From positions 48,975 through 71,854 of the forward strand of contig FR899736.1 in the NCBI GenBank assembly GCA_000437275.1: 22,880 bases of DNA, in the 5' to 3' direction. The notes below the pieces were generated by a model. That model was not told the DNA's origin and ran no database searches. It saw nothing but the letters and a program-made list of their open reading frames with translations. The first letter of the stretch is position 1; every line of letters begins with the position of its first letter. Made by a program: the position numbers and the translations under genes. The stretch comes from Clostridium sp. CAG:411 (GTDB taxonomy: Bacteria; Bacillota; Clostridia; Lachnospirales; Lachnospiraceae). Shown here piece by piece: positions 1-6,003 of this stretch.

Positions 1-1218
1 GACCAGGCAGTAGGGGCAGTGGGAACTGCCAATACTTATATTGGAATGTTTATTATTATGTTTTCTGTCATTACCTCTGGTATGCTGGCAGTTATGACTC
101 AAAATATTGGTGCAGGCAAATCTGGTATTGCTTATCAAGCATTGCAAATCGGTGTGGCTTTTAACACGGTGCTTGGTATTGTGCTTGGCATTGTTCTATT
201 TGCTGGTTCTGGTAGTATCCTTCATATCGTAGGTATTGCTGATCTGCTATTAAAACCTGCAGATACCTATTTAAAAATTGTGGGTGGCTTTTGTATTTTT
301 AATGCACTCATCCCCATTTTTTCCGGATATTTGCGTGCCTTTGGTTATACAAAGCAACCACTGATTGCCGCAGTTGTGGGAAATGTATTAAACTTCGGGC
401 TAAACTCTCTGTTTTTATTTGTATTCCACTGGGGTGTGGCAGGCGTTGCCATTGCTACTATTATTTCCAAAGTTGTCAACCTTACCATTGTAGTGATTCA
501 GGCAAAACTTTTAATCCACGCAAAAGCGGACAAACATCGTGCTTCAGGAAAACATATTTTAAAGCAAATCATCCGCATCGGGCTTCCTTCTGCTATGGAA
601 ACTGCATTATACAATGTTGCCATGACACTGGTAATCCGTTTCTTAAATCAGATGGATCCAGACGGACTAAACGTTACCGCCCGTTCCTATACCACGCAAA
701 TTACCAACTTTTCTTATAGTGTAGGTTCTGCACTGGCACAGGCAAATGCTATTATGACGGGATGGCGAATTGGTTCGGGAGATTATGAAGCCTGTGATAA
801 AGGAACCAAAAAAGCCGCTTTGGTCGGTATTATCGTAGCCACTGTCTTAGAAGGTATCTTTACCCTCTCTGGTGGTATTATTATGAAGCTGTTTTCTGAT
901 GACCCAGTAATGGTACATTTAGTCATTAAACTACTTGCCATTGATATTGTTCTTGAAATGGGGCGTGTATCCAATCTGGTCTTTGGAAATGCACTAAAAG
1001 CTGCTGGGGATGTTATCTTTCCAATGGTGATTGCCGCAATTTTCATGTATTTATTTGCGGTAGGTGGAACTTACGTCTTTGGCATAAGGCTGGGACTTAT
1101 GGCTGTAGGCTCTTATATAGGATTAGCTATGGATGAATGTGTCCGCGCCATCGGAATGTTTCTTCGCTGGCGAGGCGGCAAATGGAAGTCTATGAGTTTG
1201 GTTTCTAACCAAAATTAA
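1..1218 (+). CDS. MATE family multidrug/cation efflux transporter (C-terminal part)
   Basis: This is an integral membrane exporter of the MATE family, which moves drugs or metabolites out of the cell in exchange for Na+ or H+. The reading frame is open to the first base of the window, so the N-terminus lies outside and about 405 residues remain. The visible part has many hydrophobic helices separated by short charged loops. The loop around residues 165-190 (KADKHRASGKHILKQIIRIGLPSAMET) is typical of the junction between the two six-helix MatE halves. An internal GTG at base 19 could be mistaken for a start, but coding continues upstream of it. The substrate cannot be read from the sequence. 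A strong terminator follows at 1247-1286, so this transcript ends before the sigma factor gene. Family assignment is confident; specificity is unknown. Confidence 0.9.
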   Translation, partial: DQAVGAVGTANTYIGMFIIMFSVITSGMLAVMTQNIGAGKSGIAYQALQIGVAFNTVLGIVLGIVLFAGSGSILHIVGIADLLLKPADTYLKIVGGFCIFNALIPIFSGYLRAFGYTKQPLIAAVVGNVLNFGLNSLFLFVFHWGVAGVAIATIISKVVNLTIVVIQAKLLIHAKADKHRASGKHILKQIIRIGLPSAMETALYNVAMTLVIRFLNQMDPDGLNVTARSYTTQITNFSYSVGSALAQANAIMTGWRIGSGDYEACDKGTKKAALVGIIVATVLEGIFTLSGGIIMKLFSDDPVMVHLVIKLLAIDIVLEMGRVSNLVFGNALKAAGDVIFPMVIAAIFMYLFAVGGTYVFGIRLGLMAVGSYIGLAMDECVRAIGMFLRWRGGKWKSMSLVSNQN

Positions 1219-1246
1219 TAAATTAATTTTACTTCTTTCTTAATTT

Positions 1247-1286
1247 AAGTTCTGGTTTTCCAAGGGAAACCAGAACTTAGTTTTTC
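1247..1286 (+). terminator. Rho-independent terminator of the MATE gene
   Basis: A 12-bp perfect stem (AAGTTCTGGTTT with AAACCAGAACTT) closes a short loop. It is followed by AGTTTTTC, a T-rich run on the plus strand. It lies 28 bases after the MATE stop codon. Confidence 0.9.
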
Positions 1287-1311
1287 TATCAATGAAATAA
1301 TTTTTTATTTT

Positions 1312-1355
1312 TTGTCCCAAAAGTCCCTCCAAATGTATTATTATAAATAGGAGGG
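1312..1355 (+). promoter_or_regulatory. Candidate promoter and inverted repeat of the sigma/anti-sigma operon
   Basis: TTGTCC (1312-1317) and TATTAT (1336-1341) are separated by 18 bases and could be a vegetative -35/-10 pair. The -10 region lies between CCCTCC (1325-1330) and GGAGGG (1350-1355), a 6-bp inverted repeat. GTCCC also occurs twice (1314-1318 and 1323-1327). ECF operons often regulate themselves, so this may be the recognition region of the encoded sigma factor or of a repressor. No textbook ECF consensus is visible, so the assignment is tentative. Confidence 0.35.
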
Positions 1356-1388
1356 TCCGCCCATCATGATACGAGGGAGAGAATAACG

Positions 1389-1970
1389 TTGACTTTATTC
1401 CAATCAAAAAACGCAAATAAGAAGATAAATATAGATGAAACTTTATTCCCAGAAATTGCCTCCGGCAACAAGGAAGCCTTTACAAAACTTTATCATTTAA
1501 CAGACAAGGTAATCTATGGATACATTTTCTCAATTTTAAAAAATCCAGATGATGCAAAAGATATTATGCAGGAAACTTACCTTAAAATTTTATCTGCTGC
1601 ACATCTATACCAACCACAGGGGAAGCCCTTGGCGTGGATGTTTACCATAGCCAAAAACTTATCTTTGATGCATATTCGGCAAAAGCAAAATCATGGAGAA
1701 TTGCAACTGGAGGAATTAGAAAACAGACACGAATTTTCGTACTTAGACCACACAGAAGATCGTCTAATTCTAAAAGCTGCCTTAACCATCCTAAATGAGC
1801 GAGAACATCAAATTATACTTCTTCATGCCATGGCAGGATGGAAACACAGAGAAATTGCAGAATATATGAACTTGTCTTTAGCGAATACCATAAAGACTTA
1901 TAATCGTGCCATCAAAAAGATGAATCAATATGTAACAGAACAGGAGGCCATCAAATGTCAAAAAAAATAG
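1389..1970 (+). CDS. ECF-type sigma-70 family RNA polymerase sigma factor
   Basis: This 193-residue protein has the two-domain layout of an extracytoplasmic function sigma factor, which directs RNA polymerase to a small stress or envelope regulon. A sigma-2 region spans about residues 20-95, with the typical stretch NPDDAKDIMQETYLKIL followed by PLAWMFTIAKNLSLMHIRQ. A sigma-4 region spans about 125-185, with helix-turn-helix text LHAMAGWKHREIAEYMNLS. There is no sigma-3 domain. The start is TTG, supported by GAGGGAGA 12-16 bases upstream; no in-frame ATG fits better. Its last 16 bases overlap the next gene, which encodes a membrane anti-sigma factor, so the two are probably translationally coupled. 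The sigma partner is ECF-like rather than SigI-like. Confidence 0.88.
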   Translation: MTLFQSKNANKKINIDETLFPEIASGNKEAFTKLYHLTDKVIYGYIFSILKNPDDAKDIMQETYLKILSAAHLYQPQGKPLAWMFTIAKNLSLMHIRQKQNHGELQLEELENRHEFSYLDHTEDRLILKAALTILNEREHQIILLHAMAGWKHREIAEYMNLSLANTIKTYNRAIKKMNQYVTEQEAIKCQKK

Positions 1971-3145
1971 AAGATATGTATGTACATGCTATGGAACAGA
2001 TTACGCCGGATGTTCTGGATACCGTTTTACAACAAAAGGAACGTCAGACAGATTATTCCTATGTCCCCCAACAACCTATGACAAAAAAAAGAAGGATTGC
2101 CCCCCTGACCTCTTTAGCAGGGATTGCAATTGCTGCTGTATTTTTCTTGTTCTTCTATAACAAGCTGGCGATAGAAACCATCGTCACCATTGATGTCAAT
2201 CCAAGTTTTGAAGTACAATTAAACAGGCAAGGTGAAGTACGAAAAATTACAGGTGTAAATAAGGATGGGAAAGAAATCGTAGACCAGCTAACGCACAAAA
2301 GCAAAAACCTGAATACTACGATTGATAGTCTACTGACACAGTTAGATAAAAAAGGCTATTTTTCAGAAAAAACAGCCATTCTTGTTTCCGTTCAAAATAA
2401 ACAGGAAAAGACGGCAACCGCAGTAGAAAAAACAGTAAAAAAACACATGAAACAAGTTTGCAAACAACAGAATCAAAATGCGGTTATTTATACACAACTT
2501 GTAAGTACCAAAAAAGAGATTACAGAAGTTGCTAAAAAGTACAACATCTCTACGGGAAGAGCCACTTTTATTTATAATATGACGAAAACAAATGCAGACT
2601 GGAATGTGGATGATCTGGCATCCATGACAATTGAGGAACTTGTTTCCTCTGTAAAGAAAAAAGGCGTAACCGTATCGGATATTTTGGAACAACCAAAAAG
2701 TGTAGATAAGAAAAACAATGTTTCCAACACACCAACTGCTACACCATCGCAGAAAAAACAACAAACAAAGGAAACAGACAAGCCAAAGGAAAAGAATACA
2801 CAAAAACCTACCAATAAACCAAATTCCGATTCTTCTGGTGAAACCAAAAAGGATACGAAAAAAGAGGATACCAAACCAGAAAAAGATGAGCGTGAGAAAC
2901 AGACCGACAAAGATACCGACAAAAAAACTGAGAAAAAGACAAAACGGGATACGCACAATAGAAAGGATTCTGACAAAGAACCAAAAGCTACAACAAAACC
3001 GGATGATAACTCCCAGTCTCACGACGAACCAGATAACCGACCAGACTATGAATTTCCAAAAGATATGCCAAATTCACGCTGGGATTATCCGACAGAACCA
3101 TATCCTCGCAATGACGACAGACATCAACATGAAAACAATTGGTGA
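1955..3145 (+). CDS. RsgI-type membrane anti-sigma factor with disordered tail
   Basis: This 396-residue protein is the likely inhibitor of the sigma factor encoded just upstream. The start ATG overlaps the sigma gene by 16 bases and has AGGAGG 8 bases before it. Residues 1-50 are a cytoplasmic segment expected to hold the sigma factor. Residues 51-69 form one transmembrane helix. Residues 73-215 resemble the extracellular middle domain of RsgI proteins, with the signature TIDVNPSFEVQLNRQGEV. Asn82-Pro83 in that motif matches the Asn-Pro site where RsgI proteins are known to cleave themselves. From about residue 245 the chain is low complexity, rich in Lys, Asp, Glu, Thr and Pro, with no sugar-binding or hydrolase module of the kind found in cellulosome RsgI proteins. 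The role is inferred from operon position and motif; the external signal is unknown. Confidence 0.8.
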   Translation: MSKKIEDMYVHAMEQITPDVLDTVLQQKERQTDYSYVPQQPMTKKRRIAPLTSLAGIAIAAVFFLFFYNKLAIETIVTIDVNPSFEVQLNRQGEVRKITGVNKDGKEIVDQLTHKSKNLNTTIDSLLTQLDKKGYFSEKTAILVSVQNKQEKTATAVEKTVKKHMKQVCKQQNQNAVIYTQLVSTKKEITEVAKKYNISTGRATFIYNMTKTNADWNVDDLASMTIEELVSSVKKKGVTVSDILEQPKSVDKKNNVSNTPTATPSQKKQQTKETDKPKEKNTQKPTNKPNSDSSGETKKDTKKEDTKPEKDEREKQTDKDTDKKTEKKTKRDTHNRKDSDKEPKATTKPDDNSQSHDEPDNRPDYEFPKDMPNSRWDYPTEPYPRNDDRHQHENNW

Positions 3146-3153
3146 TAGTAATT

Positions 3154-3177
3154 TTTACTAATTTAGTAAATTTATTC
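3154..3177 (+). terminator. Weak AT-rich hairpin after the anti-sigma gene
   Basis: TTTACTA (3154-3160) and TAGTAAA (3164-3170) form a 7-bp stem with a 3-base loop, followed by TTTATTC. It has only one G-C pair, so it may terminate poorly. Confidence 0.25.
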
Positions 3178-3194
3178 AAAAGCAGAAAATACTC

Positions 3195-3232
3195 TTGACT
3201 TCTTTCTAAAAAAAGAGTACGCTTATTATACA
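3195..3232 (+). promoter_or_regulatory. Promoter of the metK leader
   Basis: TTGACT (3195-3200) is a good -35 element. The -10 is ambiguous: TACGCT (3218-3223) has ideal 17-base spacing but weak sequence, while TATTAT/TATACA (3224-3232) looks better but lies further away. Either would start transcription shortly before the riboswitch at 3251. Confidence 0.45.
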
Positions 3233-3250
3233 ATTAAACAAGTACATTTT

Positions 3251-3354
3251 CTCTTATTCAGAGAGGTGGAGAGTGAAGGCTCTATGAAACCCGGCAACCC
3301 CATCAGTTTTTTATTGGAAGGTGCCAATCTTAGCGAGTAATCGAACAATAAGAG
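3251..3354 (+). ncRNA. SAM-I (S-box) riboswitch aptamer
   Basis: This RNA binds S-adenosylmethionine and turns off the downstream SAM synthetase gene when SAM is abundant. The sequence carries the family signature: AGAGAGGTGGAG near the 5' end, then TATGAAACCCGGCAACC (3283-3299), then AAGGTGCCAATCTTAGCGA. The P1 helix is closed by CTCTTATT (3251-3258) and AATAAGAG (3347-3354), a perfect 8-bp pairing. The terminator at 3375-3400 is the expression platform. Its position before metK fits feedback control by the product of the enzyme. Confidence 0.97.
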
Positions 3355-3374
3355 GATTTGAATGCATGAATTTC

Positions 3375-3401
3375 AAGTCCATCTTATGATGGACTTTTTT
3401 C
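3375..3401 (+). terminator. SAM-controlled intrinsic terminator of metK
   Basis: AAGTCCATC (3375-3383) pairs with GATGGACTT (3388-3396) around a TTAT loop, followed by TTTTC. The 3' strand of P1 (ATAAGA at 3348-3353) can instead pair with TCTTAT (3382-3387) inside this hairpin, helped by GGA/TCC and TGAA/TTCA pairings in between. This gives a mutually exclusive antiterminator when SAM is low. Confidence 0.93.
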
Positions 3402-3442
3402 ATTATACTTGCTGTTTATCAAATTACCAAAGGAGGATATTT

Positions 3443-4630
3443 ATGGAAAAATTATTATTTACTTCAGAATCCGTTACAGAAGGACATCCAGATAAAATCT
3501 GTGACCAGATTTCCGATGCTGTATTAGATGCCTTATTAGCACAGGACCCAATGAGCCGTGTTGCCTGCGAAACTGCAGTTACTACAGGTTTGGTTCTTGT
3601 CATGGGTGAAGTTACTACAAAGGGCTATGTAGATATTCAAAAGATCGTTCGTGACACAATTCGAGAAATCGGGTATGACAACTCTGCCTATGGATTTGAC
3701 GCAAATACCTGTGGTGTAATCGTTGCATTAGATGAGCAGTCATCAGACATTGCTATGGGTGTAGACAAGGCATTAGAAGCACGAGAAAATAACATGTCAG
3801 ACGCAGAAATCGAAGCAATCGGTGCTGGTGACCAGGGTATGATGTTTGGTTTTGCTTCCAACGAAACGGAAGAATATATGCCTTACCCAATCAGCCTTGC
3901 TCACAAGCTTACAAGAAGATTATCCGAAGTTCGTAAAAACGGTACACTTCCTTACCTTCGTCCAGACGGTAAATCACAGGTTACAGTAGAATACAACGAA
4001 GCTGGCAAACCAGTACACTTAAACGCAGTTGTATTATCTACCCAACATGCAGAAGAAATTACACAGGAACAGATTCATGCAGACATTAAAAAGCATGTAT
4101 TTGATGCCGTTCTTCCTGCTGACTTAGTAGATGAAAGAACAAAGTTCTTTATTAACCCAACTGGCCGTTTTGTTATTGGTGGACCAAACGGTGATAGTGG
4201 TTTAACTGGCCGTAAGATTATCGTAGATACTTACGGTGGATATGCTCGTCACGGCGGCGGTGCATTCTCTGGAAAGGATTGTACAAAAGTGGACCGTTCT
4301 GCTGCTTATGCTGCTCGTTATGTTGCCAAAAACTTGGTTGCTGCCGGAATTGCAGACAAATGCGAAATTCAGCTTTCTTATGCAATTGGTGTTGCACAGC
4401 CAACTTCCATCATGGTCGACACCTTTGGAACAGGAAAATTAGACGATGACACTATCATTGATTTGATCCGTAACAACTTTGATTTAAGACCTGCCGGTAT
4501 TATCAAAATGCTTGACCTAAGAAGACCTATTTACAAGCAGACTGCTGCTTATGGTCATTTTGGAAGAAATGATTTAGATTTACCATGGGAAAAATTAGAT
4601 AAAGTAGATGCATTGAAGAAATATTTATAA
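3443..4630 (+). CDS. metK: S-adenosylmethionine synthetase
   Basis: The enzyme makes S-adenosylmethionine from methionine and ATP in the cytosol, normally as a tetramer. At 395 residues it has full family length. Signature motifs are GHPDK near residue 14, GAGDQGMMFG near 120, and the phosphate-binding GGGAFSGKD near 263. The start at 3443 gives the canonical N-terminus MEKLLFTSESVTEGHPDK and has AGGAGG (3431-3436) six bases upstream. A 27-codon upstream extension beginning at 3362 is open, but it would run through the riboswitch terminator and is not real. Expression is controlled by the SAM-I riboswitch and terminator directly before it. A strong hairpin follows the stop codon, so it is probably transcribed alone. 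The main fold motifs are all intact. Confidence 0.98.
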   Translation: MEKLLFTSESVTEGHPDKICDQISDAVLDALLAQDPMSRVACETAVTTGLVLVMGEVTTKGYVDIQKIVRDTIREIGYDNSAYGFDANTCGVIVALDEQSSDIAMGVDKALEARENNMSDAEIEAIGAGDQGMMFGFASNETEEYMPYPISLAHKLTRRLSEVRKNGTLPYLRPDGKSQVTVEYNEAGKPVHLNAVVLSTQHAEEITQEQIHADIKKHVFDAVLPADLVDERTKFFINPTGRFVIGGPNGDSGLTGRKIIVDTYGGYARHGGGAFSGKDCTKVDRSAAYAARYVAKNLVAAGIADKCEIQLSYAIGVAQPTSIMVDTFGTGKLDDDTIIDLIRNNFDLRPAGIIKMLDLRRPIYKQTAAYGHFGRNDLDLPWEKLDKVDALKKYL

Positions 4631-4644
4631 AAGTTACCTGCAAC

Positions 4645-4688
4645 AAAAAGAAGCTATGCACAATATTTGATGCATAGCTTCTTTTTTG
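4645..4688. terminator. Bidirectional terminator between metK and the lipoprotein gene
   Basis: AAGAAGCTATGCA (4648-4660) pairs perfectly with TGCATAGCTTCTT (4671-4683) over 13 bp with a 10-base loop. T residues follow on the plus strand and an A-run precedes it, so it can stop transcription from both convergent genes. Confidence 0.9.
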
Positions 4689-4718
4689 CGGGCATTTCCT
4701 TTCACGCAACTACAAGAT

Positions 4719-5639
4719 CTATTTTGCTCCTTCCAATAATCCAGAGGAATTTGCTTCTTTCGATTCCTTTGCATTTTTTGCCTTATCCGGCAATTTGAAA
4801 TCCTTAGCCTTATTGTAGTTATCCAATGTAACTTTAATAGATACCTTATCGAATTTTGCAGATAAGTCTGTTGACTTATCTAAATAGCTACCATACATTG
4901 TCTTTACAGTTTCCATTACCTTATCTACAATGCATTGTGTAAACTCTGTACAATCCATTTCAACGGATTTCCAACGAACCGTATCATTATCTACAACTAA
5001 TGTTGCTTTTAAATCCTTTAAGTCTGTGAACATATCCTTTGATATACCCATAGCAGATGCCTGTTTTAAGGCACCACTTTCTTCTATAATCTTCTCAATG
5101 CTGTCACCTGTCATTTTATATTCTAAAACCGTTGTTCCATCTTTTTCTTTCGACTTTTCAACCTTTCCCTTGTAGACACTTTCCATATCTTTGTTATTAT
5201 CTTCCTTCTTTTGCTTATCCAACATCTCGATTAACTTTTTCTGACTTTCATCTTTTTCATCCAAGGTTACTTTTTCCCATTCATCATTCATGCCAGTATA
5301 TACTACATAATTATTATCTTCCTGCATAAAATAAACAGATACTTTTACCTCTTCGTCATCCTTTGCTTTGCAATTGATATCCGCTTTTATCTTCATCGGC
5401 TCTTTGAAGTAAGTCAACGTCATATCTGCATCCACTGCAATATCCTGTCCCATTACTTTTCCTGCAACGGTCATCGTTCCTTTTCCTTCAAAACTATCTG
5501 CCTTTGTAGTTTCCTTATCTGCTACCGCTGCAATCTTTGCTGGTTCTTTTGGTAATGTCACCTTGTTTCCACATGCTGTCAACGAGGAACACGCCAAGAT
5601 TCCTGCAACACCCAAAGCTGCAATTTTTTTCATTTTCAT
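4719..5639 (-). CDS. Secreted lipoprotein, possibly DUF6612/LppX-LolA-like
   Basis: This 306-residue protein is a predicted lipoprotein anchored to the outer face of the membrane. The signal peptide ends in the lipobox L-T-A-C with the modified cysteine at residue 23. The mature part is Lys/Asp/Glu-rich and alternates strand-like segments (GKGTMTVAGKVMGQDIAVDADMTLTYF, LEYKMTGDSIEKIIEE, DLKATLVVDNDTVRWKSVEMDC). This resembles small beta-sheet lipoproteins of the DUF6612 or LppX/LolA type, but the assignment is from memory of pattern only. The first ATG has AGGAGA about 9 bases upstream; a second ATG two codons later is possible. It has its own good promoter (5745-5773) and ends at the bidirectional terminator shared with metK. 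Function is not known. Confidence 0.85.
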   Translation of the reverse strand: MKMKKIAALGVAGILACSSLTACGNKVTLPKEPAKIAAVADKETTKADSFEGKGTMTVAGKVMGQDIAVDADMTLTYFKEPMKIKADINCKAKDDEEVKVSVYFMQEDNNYVVYTGMNDEWEKVTLDEKDESQKKLIEMLDKQKKEDNNKDMESVYKGKVEKSKEKDGTTVLEYKMTGDSIEKIIEESGALKQASAMGISKDMFTDLKDLKATLVVDNDTVRWKSVEMDCTEFTQCIVDKVMETVKTMYGSYLDKSTDLSAKFDKVSIKVTLDNYNKAKDFKLPDKAKNAKESKEANSSGLLEGAK

Positions 5640-5744
5640 ATGTAATATCTCCTTTTCCTATCATACTTGGTAAGCGTCCAGCCAAGCTAAACAATTACCA
5701 TTCTTTTTATTTTTCGTTTTCGCTGCATTATGCCCACGATTGCC

Positions 5745-5773
5745 ATTATATCGACTTTGATACATTGTTGCAA
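5745..5773 (-). promoter_or_regulatory. Vegetative promoter of the lipoprotein gene
   Basis: On the minus strand TTGCAA (5768-5773) is followed after exactly 17 bases by a perfect TATAAT (5745-5750). It gives a leader of about 100 bases. The rest of the 5640-5869 stretch shows no other gene that I can support. Confidence 0.8.
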
Positions 5774-5869
5774 TACCTCTTGGCATTTTCTAATTATATT
5801 TTAAGATATGGAAATTATCCTTCTTTCAAACCACCACTATCAGCAGCTAACAAATCTCTTATCCTATTG

Positions 5870-5912
5870 CAACAAACAGACATATCAAATACCTACGTAC
5901 CTGATATGTCTG
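5870..5912 (-). terminator. Terminator of the metG transcript
   Basis: On the minus strand CAGACATATCA pairs with TGATATGTCTG (11 bp; arms 5902-5912 and 5877-5887) and is followed by TTTGTTG. It lies downstream of both metG and the small ORF at 5923-5997. Confidence 0.8.
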
Positions 5913-5922
5913 CTATTACAAA

Positions 5923-5997
5923 CTACTTATCTTTTTCATCAAAGTAATTCCACACCAAATATGCAATTCCAAGCAGCAATGAAACCAAGGCTAACAT
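5923..5997 (-). CDS. Candidate 24-residue single-pass membrane protein downstream of metG
   Basis: A short ORF encodes a hydrophobic stretch (MLALVSLLLGIAYLVWNY) followed by the charged end FDEKDK. This is the look of a small single-pass membrane protein. Its ATG is only two codons after the metG stop codon and in the same frame (TAG TGG GAT ATG), so it could be translated by termination-reinitiation or, less likely, by readthrough as a C-terminal extension of MetG. There is no separate strong ribosome binding site: GTGGGA is too close. It lies before the metG terminator, so it is within the transcript. It has not been recognised as a known family; it may be chance, but the composition is unlike random AT-rich spacer. 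Confidence 0.45.
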   Translation of the reverse strand: MLALVSLLLGIAYLVWNYFDEKDK

Positions 5998-6003
5998 ATC
6001 CCA

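Noticed and set aside
2363..3022. A long minus-strand ORF rich in Phe, Cys and Leu opposite the anti-sigma gene
   Set aside because: It is the antisense reading of a Lys/Thr/Asp-rich coding region and has no ribosome binding site or membrane protein layout.
3362..3442. A 27-codon N-terminal extension of metK
   Set aside because: It runs through the riboswitch terminator, while the ATG at 3443 has AGGAGG and gives the conserved MetK N-terminus.
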